From the NCBI GenBank assembly GCA_001829505.1, contig MIBK01000220.1, positions 9,838-16,148 on the forward strand: a stretch of DNA of 6,311 bases, read 5' to 3'. Below, piece by piece: positions 1-5,666 of the stretch (its first letter is position 1; the number at the start of each line of letters is the position of its first letter). The stretch is from Spirochaetes bacterium RBG_16_67_19 (lineage in GTDB: Bacteria; Spirochaetota; Spirochaetia; SZUA-6; DRHE01). A program made the position numbers and the translations under genes. A model generated the notes under the pieces. It did not search any database and had not been told where the DNA came from. It saw nothing but the letters and a program-made list of their open reading frames with translations.

Positions 1-154
1 AGCCCCCGGCCAGGTCGTCCCGGTGGGCGACCTCCAGCCCCATCTTGCCCAGCTGCACCAGCAGGTCGGCCCTGCGCTCCGGGATGTTCCAGCAAGCCGG
101 GCAAACCCCGATGGTGGCCAGGTCCCCGGTGCCGGTCCGGCGCACCCGGACCAT
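1..154 (-). CDS. Hypothetical protein with CPxC motif, N-terminal part only (runs off left edge)
   Basis: This is an open frame on the - strand with 51 visible codons and no stop before the window edge, so the gene is incomplete. I chose ATG at 154-152 because a good Shine-Dalgarno stretch (GAGGGAAGG, 166-158) lies a few bases upstream. An in-frame GTG at 199-197 would add 15 residues but would overlap the -35 box of the trpS promoter. The N-terminus is basic (MVRVRRTGTGDL), followed by IGVCPACWNIPERR with two cysteines spaced CPxC (residues 18 and 21). A leucine-rich, probably helical stretch comes next. The CPxC could bind metal or be redox active. I do not recognise the family from this fragment. 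A ferredoxin-like fold was considered but has no clear support. It is transcribed divergently from trpS, 101 bp away, so it is not part of that operon. Confidence 0.55.
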   Translation of the reverse strand, partial: MVRVRRTGTGDLATIGVCPACWNIPERRADLLVQLGKMGLEVAHRDDLAGG

Positions 155-192
155 GGCCCTTCCCTCGGCGACAGCCAGCTTTCGCGGCCAGC

Positions 193-221
193 TTGACACT
201 ATAAGGGCCCTCTCCTATACA
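193..221 (+). promoter_or_regulatory. Sigma-70-type promoter for the trpS operon
   Basis: A perfect -35 hexamer TTGACA (193-198) is followed after exactly 17 bp by TATACA (216-221), which matches the -10 consensus at four of six positions. Transcription would start near 228, leaving a leader of about 28 nt before trpS. That is too short for a T-box or other riboswitch. It is the only clear promoter I see for the six-gene + strand block. The spacer contains the 8-bp palindrome AGGGCCCT (204-211), which may be chance in GC-rich DNA or a small operator. Confidence 0.65.
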
Positions 222-243
222 TATTGCAACTAGTCTGGCACAA

Positions 244-252
244 GGGGAGAGG
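244..252 (+). promoter_or_regulatory. Ribosome binding site that fixes the GTG start of trpS
   Basis: The purine run GGGGAGAGG ends three bases before GTG at 256-258. No ATG lies in frame nearby, and the protein read from this GTG begins exactly where TrpRS proteins begin (MKVLFTGIQPTG). The site therefore supports the non-ATG start. Confidence 0.6.
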
Positions 253-255
253 TTT

Positions 256-1248
256 GTGAAGGTTCTCTTTACCGGCATCCAGCCCACCGGGCTGCTGCAC
301 ATCGGCAATTACTTCGGGGCCGTGCGCAACTGGGTGTCCCTGCAGCACCAGTACCGCACCTACATCAGCGTCGTGGACCTGCACGCCATCACCATCCAAT
401 ACGAGCCGCGGGAGATGCCCGGGGCCGTGCAGGAGATGGTCCTGCAGCTGGCGGCCTGCGGCATCGATCCGGAGAAAACCCTGCTGTTCGTGCAGTCCGA
501 GGTGCCGGGACACGCGGACCTGACCTGGACCTTCAACACCATCACCCCGCTGGGCGAGCTGGAGCGCATGACCCAGTTCAAGGACAAGTCCGCCCAGCAC
601 CGCAAGAACGTCAACGTAGGCCTGCTGGACTATCCGGTGCTGCAGGCCGCGGACATCCTGATCTACAAGGGCGAGGTGGTGCCCGTGGGCGAGGACCAGG
701 TCCAGCACGTGGAGTTCACCCGCGAGGTGGCCCGCCGCTTCAACGCCCGCTACGGCGATACCTTTCCGGAGTGCGAGGCCCTGCTGACCGCCTCGCCCCG
801 GATCATGGGCCTGGACGGCCAGGCCAAGATGAGCAAGAGCAAGGACAACACCATCGGCCTGCTGGAAACCCGGGAGGAGGTCTGGGCCAAGTTGAGCGTG
901 GCCCCCACCGACCCGGCCCGCGTGCGCAGGAGCGATCCGGGCACCCCGGAAAAGTGCAACATCTACTCCTACCACAAGCTGGTCACCCCGGAGCCGCAGC
1001 TCTCCCAGACCGTGGCCCAGGGCTGCCGCACCGCCGGCATCGGCTGCATCGACTGCAAGAAGCTGTTCCTGGACAATCTGATGAAGGAGCTGGACCCGAT
1101 CCGCGAGCGCTACGGCCAGCTTGCCGCCCGGCCCGAAAAGGTGCGGGAGGCCCTGGATGCCAACGCCGCCACCTGCCGCGCCGACGCCGGGCGCACCATC
1201 CTGGAGGTCAAGGAGAAGATGGGCCTGGCCCGGACATGGAAAATCTGA
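256..1248 (+). CDS. trpS: Tryptophanyl-tRNA synthetase, Fe-S cluster-type
   Basis: This cytosolic class Ic synthetase joins tryptophan to tRNA-Trp using ATP. The 330 residues match the usual bacterial TrpRS length (about 330). The N-terminus FTGIQPTG leads into the HIGH-type motif HIGN (residues 15-18). Further family blocks are GELERMTQFKDKSAQ, LLDYPVLQAADIL and VPVGEDQ-QH, then KMSKS at 191-195. The C-terminal anticodon-binding part has cysteines 234, 257, 264 and 267, spaced C-x22-C-x6-C-x2-C. This is the spacing reported for the [4Fe-4S]-binding TrpRS of Thermotoga maritima. The start is GTG with a strong ribosome binding site. It is the first gene of the operon, directly behind a consensus promoter, and its last 13 bp overlap the phosphofructokinase gene. 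Identity as TrpRS is very secure. Cluster binding is inferred from cysteine spacing only. Confidence 0.96.
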   Translation: MKVLFTGIQPTGLLHIGNYFGAVRNWVSLQHQYRTYISVVDLHAITIQYEPREMPGAVQEMVLQLAACGIDPEKTLLFVQSEVPGHADLTWTFNTITPLGELERMTQFKDKSAQHRKNVNVGLLDYPVLQAADILIYKGEVVPVGEDQVQHVEFTREVARRFNARYGDTFPECEALLTASPRIMGLDGQAKMSKSKDNTIGLLETREEVWAKLSVAPTDPARVRRSDPGTPEKCNIYSYHKLVTPEPQLSQTVAQGCRTAGIGCIDCKKLFLDNLMKELDPIRERYGQLAARPEKVREALDANAATCRADAGRTILEVKEKMGLARTWKI

Positions 1249-2594
1249 CCCCGGAGGACCTCGCCATCACCTCTCTCGGGCCGGCCGTCCTCCCCTCGCC
1301 CCTGGGCCTGTCCACGATCCAGGGGGACGGGGTGGCCAACTACGTGGACGATTCGGAAAGCGTGCTCTACGACCTGGACCGCGACCGGACCCAGGCCCGC
1401 CTGCGCGCCGGGCAGGCGCTGCCGGCCTTCGAGCGGGCCGGGCCGCGGGCCAGGATCTTCTTCGACCCGACCGCCGCCCGGGTGGCCATCGTCACCTGCG
1501 GCGGGCTTTGCCCCGGCATCAACAACGTGATCCGCTCCCTGGTGATGACCCTTCATCACGGCTACGGAGTTCACCAGATCTACGGCATCCGCTACGGCTT
1601 CCAGGGCTTCATCCCCCGCTACGGGCACGAGCCGCTGCCCCTGGACCCCGAGGTGGTCGACGACATCCACGAAAAGGGCGGCAGCATCCTGGCCTCCTCG
1701 CGCGGCCGGCAGGACACCGGCCAGATCGTAGACTGCCTCGAGGGTCTGGGGGTCTGCCTGCTGTTCGTGATCGGCGGTGACGGCACGCTGCGCGGCGCGC
1801 TGGCCGTCGATCAGGAGGCCAGGCGCCGGGGGCTGGCCGTATCCGTGATCTGCATCCCCAAGACCATCGACAACGACATCGCCTTCGTCAAGCAGACCTT
1901 CGGGCTGGAGACCGCCTTCGCGGTGGCCGGGGAGGCCATCCGCTCCGCCCACATCGAGGCCAAGGGGGCCCCCAACGGCGTGGGCATCGTCAAGGTGATG
2001 GGCCGCAGCTCGGGCTTCATCGCCGCCAACGCCGCCCTGGCCCTCAACGACGTGAACTACGTGCTGGTGCCGGAGGTGCCTTTCGACCTGGAGGGACCGC
2101 GAGGGCTGTTCCGGGTGCTGGAGGACCGCCTGCGGCGCAAGAAGCACGCGGTGCTCGTGGTGGCCGAAGGGGCAGGACAGCAGTACGTGGCCCACCCTGG
2201 CACCTTGCGGGACCAGTCCGGCAATCCGGTGCTGGGTGACATTGGCGCTTTCCTGGCCCTGCAGATCAAGCGGTACTTCAAGGAGCAGACCGACATCTAC
2301 GTGAACATCAAATACATCGATCCCAGCTACCTGGTGCGCTCGGTCCCCGCCAATGCCCACGACGCCATCTTCTGCATGCGCCTGGGGCAGAACGCGGTGC
2401 ACGCCGGCCTGGCCGGCAAGACCGGGATGCTGGTGGGCTACTGGAACGACGAGATCACCCACGTACCCCTGGCCCTGGCCGCTTCCCACCGCAAGCGGCT
2501 TTCCCCGGAGGACTCCCTGTGGCTAAACGTGCTGGAAGCCACCGGGCAGCCCTTCTCCCTGACCAACGAACGAATCGATGGAGGCAAGCAATGA
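1236..2594 (+). CDS. 6-phosphofructokinase, long plant/protist-like type, probably ATP-dependent
   Basis: The enzyme phosphorylates fructose 6-phosphate to fructose 1,6-bisphosphate in glycolysis. At 452 residues it is clearly longer than the roughly 320-residue E. coli PfkA. About 80 N-terminal residues precede the core, as in the long clade of PFKs found in plants, trypanosomatids, spirochaetes and Entamoeba. Motifs in order are CGGLCPGIN (from residue 88), GGDGT (180-184), PKTIDND (208-214, catalytic base probably Asp212), MGRSSGF (255-261) and DPSYLVR (362-368), followed by [12 protein letters not shown]. Gly183 corresponds to E. coli Gly104, where pyrophosphate enzymes have Asp. Lys209 corresponds to position 124, where pyrophosphate enzymes also have Lys. 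Gly/Lys together is the pattern of plant and trypanosomatid ATP enzymes, so I favour ATP. The frame is open far upstream inside trpS, but homology starts near ATG 1236 ([16 protein letters not shown]). It overlaps trpS by 13 bp and metK by 4 bp. Confidence 0.93.
   Translation: MENLTPEDLAITSLGPAVLPSPLGLSTIQGDGVANYVDDSESVLYDLDRDRTQARLRAGQALPAFERAGPRARIFFDPTAARVAIVTCGGLCPGINNVIRSLVMTLHHGYGVHQIYGIRYGFQGFIPRYGHEPLPLDPEVVDDIHEKGGSILASSRGRQDTGQIVDCLEGLGVCLLFVIGGDGTLRGALAVDQEARRRGLAVSVICIPKTIDNDIAFVKQTFGLETAFAVAGEAIRSAHIEAKGAPNGVGIVKVMGRSSGFIAANAALALNDVNYVLVPEVPFDLEGPRGLFRVLEDRLRRKKHAVLVVAEGAGQQYVAHPGTLRDQSGNPVLGDIGAFLALQIKRYFKEQTDIYVNIKYIDPSYLVRSVPANAHDAIFCMRLGQNAVHAGLAGKTGMLVGYWNDEITHVPLALAASHRKRLSPEDSLWLNVLEATGQPFSLTNERIDGGKQ
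2580..2584 (+). promoter_or_regulatory. Ribosome binding site of metK
   Basis: GGAGG lies 6 bases before ATG 2591, inside the last codons of the phosphofructokinase gene. It decides the metK start over upstream in-frame starts such as the one at 2519, which would add 24 residues that do not belong to the family. The ATGA stop/start overlap suggests translational coupling. Confidence 0.6.
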
Positions 2595-3745
2595 GCGAAA
2601 GACAGGACTACCTTTTCACTTCGGAGAGCGTGGGCGAAGGCCACCCGGACAAGATCTGCGACCAGATCTCGGACGCGGTGCTGGACAGCGCCTTGAAACA
2701 GGACCCCAACGCGCGGGTAGCCTGCGAGTCCTTCACGACCACCGGCCTGGTGCTGGTGGGCGGGGAGATCACCACCGACGGCTACATCGATCTGCAGAGG
2801 GTGGTGCGCGGCGTGCTGAAGTCCATCGGCTACGACGATCCGGACTACGGCATCGACTACCAGTCCTGCGCGGTCCTGAGCTGCATCCACGGGCAGTCTC
2901 AGGATATCGCCCAGGGGGTGGGGCGCGATTTGAAAAACATGGGCGCCGGGGACCAGGGCATGATGTACGGTTTCGCCTGCCGCGAGACCCCGGAGCTGAT
3001 GCCCGCCCCCATCCACTACGCCCACGCCATCATGCGGCGGGCCTCGCTGGTGCGCAAGCGGGGCATCCTGCCCTTCATGCGCCCGGACGGCAAGTGCCAG
3101 GTGACGGTGGTCTACGAGAATGGCAAGCCCAAGCGGGTGTCCACGGTGGTGCTTTCCCACCAGCATTCCGAGGACATTCAGCAGGAGGAGCTGCGCGAGG
3201 CCTTCATCGAGGAGATCATCCGCAAGGCCATCCCCGCGGAAATGCTGGCCGGGCAGGTGACCTACCACATCAACCCAACGGGGCGCTTCGTGATCGGCGG
3301 CCCGCACGGGGACACCGGCCTGACCGGGCGCAAGATCATCGTGGACACCTACGGCGGCATGGCCCGCCACGGGGGCGGGGCCTTCTCCGGCAAGGATCCC
3401 AGCAAGGTGGACCGCTCGGCGGCCTACCTGGCGCGTTGGATCGCCAAGAACATCGTGGCCGCCGAGCTGGCCGAGCGCTGCGAGGTGCAGCTGGCCTACG
3501 CCATCGGGGTGCGCGAGCCGGTGCAGGTGGTGGTTTCCACTTTCGGCACCGGCAAGGTCCCCGACGCCCGCCTGGAAAAGGCCGTGACCCAGGTCTTCGA
3601 CTGCACCCCCGGCGGGATCATCACCGCTCTGGACTTGCTGAAGCCCGTCTACCAGGAAACGGCCACCTACGGGCATTTCGGCAGGGAGGAGTTCGCCTGG
3701 GAGAAGGTCAACCGGGTGGAAGCGCTGCGGGAGCGGCTGAAATAG
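2591..3745 (+). CDS. metK: S-adenosylmethionine synthetase
   Basis: MetK makes S-adenosylmethionine from methionine and ATP, releasing phosphate and pyrophosphate. It acts in the cytosol, normally as a tetramer. The 384-residue product matches the family length (E. coli 384). Visible signatures are [17 protein letters not shown] (residues 9-25, with the ATP-contacting His18), [12 protein letters not shown] (from 118), [21 protein letters not shown] near the middle, and the glycine-rich phosphate-binding loop [19 protein letters not shown] (261-279). The C-terminus ends in the usual GHFGR...WEK. ATG 2591 was chosen for its GGAGG site and family-typical N-terminus. It overlaps the previous gene by 4 bp and is followed after 16 bp by the NusG-II gene. 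No SAM riboswitch precedes it, which fits expression from the upstream trpS promoter. Its product is the substrate of the radical SAM enzyme encoded later in the same block. Confidence 0.97.
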   Translation: MSERQDYLFTSESVGEGHPDKICDQISDAVLDSALKQDPNARVACESFTTTGLVLVGGEITTDGYIDLQRVVRGVLKSIGYDDPDYGIDYQSCAVLSCIHGQSQDIAQGVGRDLKNMGAGDQGMMYGFACRETPELMPAPIHYAHAIMRRASLVRKRGILPFMRPDGKCQVTVVYENGKPKRVSTVVLSHQHSEDIQQEELREAFIEEIIRKAIPAEMLAGQVTYHINPTGRFVIGGPHGDTGLTGRKIIVDTYGGMARHGGGAFSGKDPSKVDRSAAYLARWIAKNIVAAELAERCEVQLAYAIGVREPVQVVVSTFGTGKVPDARLEKAVTQVFDCTPGGIITALDLLKPVYQETATYGHFGREEFAWEKVNRVEALRERLK

Positions 3746-3761
3746 GCCGCGGGGTGCTCAA

Positions 3762-4142
3762 GTGCGCATCGCCGGGCTACGGCTGAAGGCCCTGGACCTG
3801 GCGGCCGTGGCCGCGGCCCTGGCGGTGATCGTCCTGGCGTCCGTTCGGGCCTACGGCGGCAGGCCCGGCGCCGAGCAACTCCACCTGCGCGGCCCGGGCC
3901 GGGAGTGGGTGTACCCGCTGGGGGCGGACCGCACCGTGACCGTGAGCGGCCCGCTGGGCGACACGGTCGTGGAAATCCGCGGCGGCCAGGCCCGGGTCCT
4001 GTCCTCCCCCTGCGCCGAGAAGATCTGCGTGCGCTCCGGGGCGATCGCCCGCCCGGGTCAATGGATCGCCTGCCTGCCCAACCGGGTGTTCCTCGACGTC
4101 CAGGGCCACGCCAGGCGGTCCGCCGATGCGATCAGCTTCTGA
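3762..4142 (+). CDS. Membrane-anchored NusG domain II protein (DUF1312/EetA-like)
   Basis: This is a 126-residue protein. A short basic N-terminus is followed by one hydrophobic helix (about residues 10-28, LAAVAAALAVIVLASV), then a domain of about 95 residues that should lie outside the cytoplasmic membrane. The C-terminal half carries the NusG domain II (DUF1312) family signature: SPCAEKIC (Cys84, Cys89), then SGAIARPGQWIACLPNRV with Cys104. It is not transcription factor NusG: the N-terminal NGN domain is absent and an anchor takes its place. The molecular role is not known to me. Stand-alone proteins of this type commonly sit beside Gx-family membrane proteins, as here, and EetA of the Listeria electron-transfer locus is of this type as I recall. 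The start is GTG 3762, preceded by GGGGTG; it lies 16 bp after metK, and the gene overlaps the next one by 17 bp. The three cysteines could be redox active or bind a cofactor. Confidence 0.85.
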   Translation: MRIAGLRLKALDLAAVAAALAVIVLASVRAYGGRPGAEQLHLRGPGREWVYPLGADRTVTVSGPLGDTVVEIRGGQARVLSSPCAEKICVRSGAIARPGQWIACLPNRVFLDVQGHARRSADAISF

Positions 4143-4680
4143 ACCCGGGGGCCCCTGGGAGCGGCCGGTAGCCCTGGCCGCCGCGGTCTGCCTGTTCCTT
4201 TCCTCCATCGAGTACCTGATCCCCAAGCCCCTGCCCTTCCTGCGCCTGGGCCTGGCCAACCTGCCGCTGCTGGTCTGTCTGGACCTGCTGCCGGCCGGGC
4301 CTTTCCTGCTGCTGCTGGCCCTGAAGGCCATGGGCCAGGGGCTGGTGCAGGGCTCGCTGTTTTCGGTGATCTTCCTGTTCTCCGCGGCCGGCACCCTGGC
4401 CAGCGGCGCGGTCATGCTCGGCTCCCGCCGCCTCCTGGGGGACAGGATCTCCCTGATCGGCATCAGCGTTCTGGGGGCTCTGGCCAGCAACCTGGTCCAG
4501 CTCGCTCTGGCCGGGGCGGTCGCCTTCGGCCCGTCGGCCTGGCTCATCGCTCCGCCTTTTCTCGCCGTGGGCCTGGTGAGCTCCGCCGTGCTGGGCGCCC
4601 TGGCCCAGGGCTACGCGCGCCGCTCGCGCTTCCTGCGGCGGTTGCAGCGTCGAGGCGGCGGCCGTACACTGAAGACATGA
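4126..4680 (+). CDS. Gx transporter family membrane protein (HepS/COG4769-like, EetB-like)
   Basis: This 184-residue integral membrane protein has about five or six hydrophobic segments (near residues 14-32, 41-56, 58-75, 78-98, 108-134 and 138-160) and a very basic C-terminal tail (YARRSRFLRRLQRRGGGR), probably cytoplasmic. Family signatures are IEYLIPKPLPFLRLGLANLPLL (residues 28-49) and LGALASNLVQLALAG (116-130). Databases call this family Gx transporter or heptaprenyl diphosphate synthase component I. The overall form resembles the substrate-binding S component of ECF transporters, and the prenyl synthase label should not be taken as a proven function. It overlaps the NusG-II gene by 17 bp and amrS by 4 bp (ATGA). 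ATG 4126 has AGGCGG about 7 bases upstream. The pairing with a NusG-II protein suggests that the two work together at the membrane. The transported or handled substrate cannot be read from the sequence. Confidence 0.82.
   Translation: MRSASEPGGPWERPVALAAAVCLFLSSIEYLIPKPLPFLRLGLANLPLLVCLDLLPAGPFLLLLALKAMGQGLVQGSLFSVIFLFSAAGTLASGAVMLGSRRLLGDRISLIGISVLGALASNLVQLALAGAVAFGPSAWLIAPPFLAVGLVSSAVLGALAQGYARRSRFLRRLQRRGGGRTLKT
4144..4159 (+). repeat. Perfect GC-rich palindrome (one G-T pair) at the NusG-II/Gx gene junction
   Basis: The 16 bases CCCGGGGGCCCCTGGG form an inverted repeat: 6 bp of stem on each side (4144-4149 with 4154-4159, one wobble at 4147/4156) around GGCC. It begins one base after the NusG-II stop codon and lies 18-33 bases into the Gx gene. 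No T-run follows, so it is unlikely to be a Rho-independent terminator. It could limit ribosome loading on the Gx gene unless the upstream gene is being translated. Confidence 0.45.
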
Positions 4681-5660
4681 AGGCCAGCTATTGGGAAATA
4701 GCGCAAAGCGGGGCGGTGCGCTGCGCGCTGTGCCCGCATGCCTGCCTCATCCCGCCGGGAGGCCACGGCCGCTGCCGCGTGCGCGTCAATCGCGGGGGGG
4801 TGCTGGAGCTGCCCTTCCACGGCCGGCTGTCCTCGATCGCGGTGGACCCGATCGAAAAAAAGCCGCTATACCACTTCCACCCGGGGAAGAACATTCTTTC
4901 GGTGGGCTTCGTGGGCTGCTCCTTTCGCTGCCCCTTCTGCCAGAATCACCGCATTTCCCAGGACACGGGTGTGCCCACCCGGGAGGTGAGCACCGGAGAG
5001 CTGGTGGCCATGGCCGAGCAGGAAGGCTCCTTCGGCATCGCCTACACCTACTCCGAGCCGCTGGTGCACCTGGAATACGTGCTGGAAGCCTGCCGCCTGG
5101 CCCGCGCCCGCGGGTTGAAGAACGTGCTGGTCTCCAACGGCTTCGTCAACCCGCAGCCGGCCGAGGAGCTGCTCGGCCTGCTGGACGCGGCCAACATAGA
5201 TCTGAAGTCCTTCAACCCGGAGTTCTACCGCCAGGAGATCGGGGGTGAGCTGGAGCAGGTGAAGCGCTTCCTGACCCAGGCCCGCGGCCGCATCGAGCTG
5301 GAAGTGACCACCCTGGTGATCCCCGGCCGCAACGACGGGCCGGAGGAAATGGAGGCGATCGCCGCCTTCCTGGCCGCCCTGGATCCGGCCATCCCCCTGC
5401 ACCTCTCGGCTTACCACCCGCAGTACCGCTACACCCTGCCTCCCACCCCTGCGGCCACGGTGCGCCGGCTGGCCGAGGTGGCCCGCCGATATCTACGCTA
5501 CGTGTACCTGGGCAACCTCGGCGCGCAGGAGTCCAACACGGTCTGCCGGGAATGCGCCGCCGTGTTGGTGCGCCGCCGGGGCTACCAGGTGAGCATGCCG
5601 GGCCTGCACGACGGCCGCTGCGCGCAATGCGGGACGCCGGCGCCGATCGTGGGCGTTTAG
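4677..5660 (+). CDS. amrS: AmmeMemoRadiSam system radical SAM enzyme
   Basis: This is a 327-residue radical SAM protein, which would cleave S-adenosylmethionine at a [4Fe-4S] cluster to make a radical. The cluster motif is CSFRCPFCQN (Cys81, Cys85, Cys88, CX3CX2C). Two other cysteine groups are typical of this subfamily: an N-terminal CALCPHAC...GRC (Cys16, 19, 23, 33) and a C-terminal pair of CX2C knuckles (Cys290/293 and 315/318) that may bind zinc or a further cluster. Other family landmarks are the DPIEKKPLYHFHPG block, YTYSEP (near 122), NIDLKSFN and LSAYHPQY. The reaction is unknown to me. The family is named for its association with Memo and AMMECR1 proteins, and neither is encoded here. 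It overlaps the Gx gene by 4 bp (ATGA) and is the last gene of the block, with only a weak Shine-Dalgarno sequence, so translation is probably coupled. Pyruvate formate-lyase activase is a related but less likely label, because the extra cysteine groups do not fit it. Confidence 0.92.
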   Translation: MKASYWEIAQSGAVRCALCPHACLIPPGGHGRCRVRVNRGGVLELPFHGRLSSIAVDPIEKKPLYHFHPGKNILSVGFVGCSFRCPFCQNHRISQDTGVPTREVSTGELVAMAEQEGSFGIAYTYSEPLVHLEYVLEACRLARARGLKNVLVSNGFVNPQPAEELLGLLDAANIDLKSFNPEFYRQEIGGELEQVKRFLTQARGRIELEVTTLVIPGRNDGPEEMEAIAAFLAALDPAIPLHLSAYHPQYRYTLPPTPAATVRRLAEVARRYLRYVYLGNLGAQESNTVCRECAAVLVRRRGYQVSMPGLHDGRCAQCGTPAPIVGV

Positions 5661-5666
5661 ACGCTC
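5651..5666. terminator. Possible bidirectional hairpin at the amrS/purF convergent stops
   Basis: GGGCGT (5651-5656), loop TTAG, ACGCTC (5661-5666) can pair as a 6-bp stem with one G-U wobble. It contains the amrS stop codon and two bases of the purF stop codon. No T-run follows on either strand, so a classical Rho-independent terminator is not supported. A second inverted repeat, GGGATC-TTGGT-GATCCC (5675-5691), lies just inside purF. With only 4 bp between the two stop codons there is no room for a terminator outside coding sequence. Confidence 0.25.

Noticed and set aside
222..255. Riboswitch, T-box or trp leader ahead of trpS
   Set aside because: The leader predicted from the promoter is only about 28 nt, with no room for a structured regulator and no Trp-rich leader peptide.
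199..975. - strand open frame (258 residues) opposite trpS
   Set aside because: It lies antisense to a certain trpS gene, has no motif, and crosses the trpS promoter.
771..1235. Upstream in-frame extension of the phosphofructokinase inside trpS
   Set aside because: The residues before Met at 1236 are Gly/Pro/Arg-rich out-of-frame trpS sequence. Family similarity begins just after 1236, so no trpS-PFK fusion is claimed.
1110..2489. Long - strand open frame (459 residues) opposite the phosphofructokinase gene
   Set aside because: It is a shadow frame produced by GC-rich third positions of a clear PFK gene. It has low-complexity Gly/His/Val/Gln-rich sequence and no family motif.
2500..2590. 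SAM riboswitch ahead of metK
   Set aside because: The region is coding sequence of the preceding gene and metK starts within a 4-bp overlap; no riboswitch-like leader exists.
2438..3676. Long - strand open frame (412 residues) opposite metK
   Set aside because: It is antisense to an unambiguous metK and rich in His, Gly and Val, as expected of a reverse-frame artefact.
4126..4680. Taking the Gx protein as a true heptaprenyl diphosphate synthase subunit
   Set aside because: It is a multi-pass membrane protein with no prenyl synthase aspartate motifs, and no partner synthase gene is in the window. The name is an inherited annotation.
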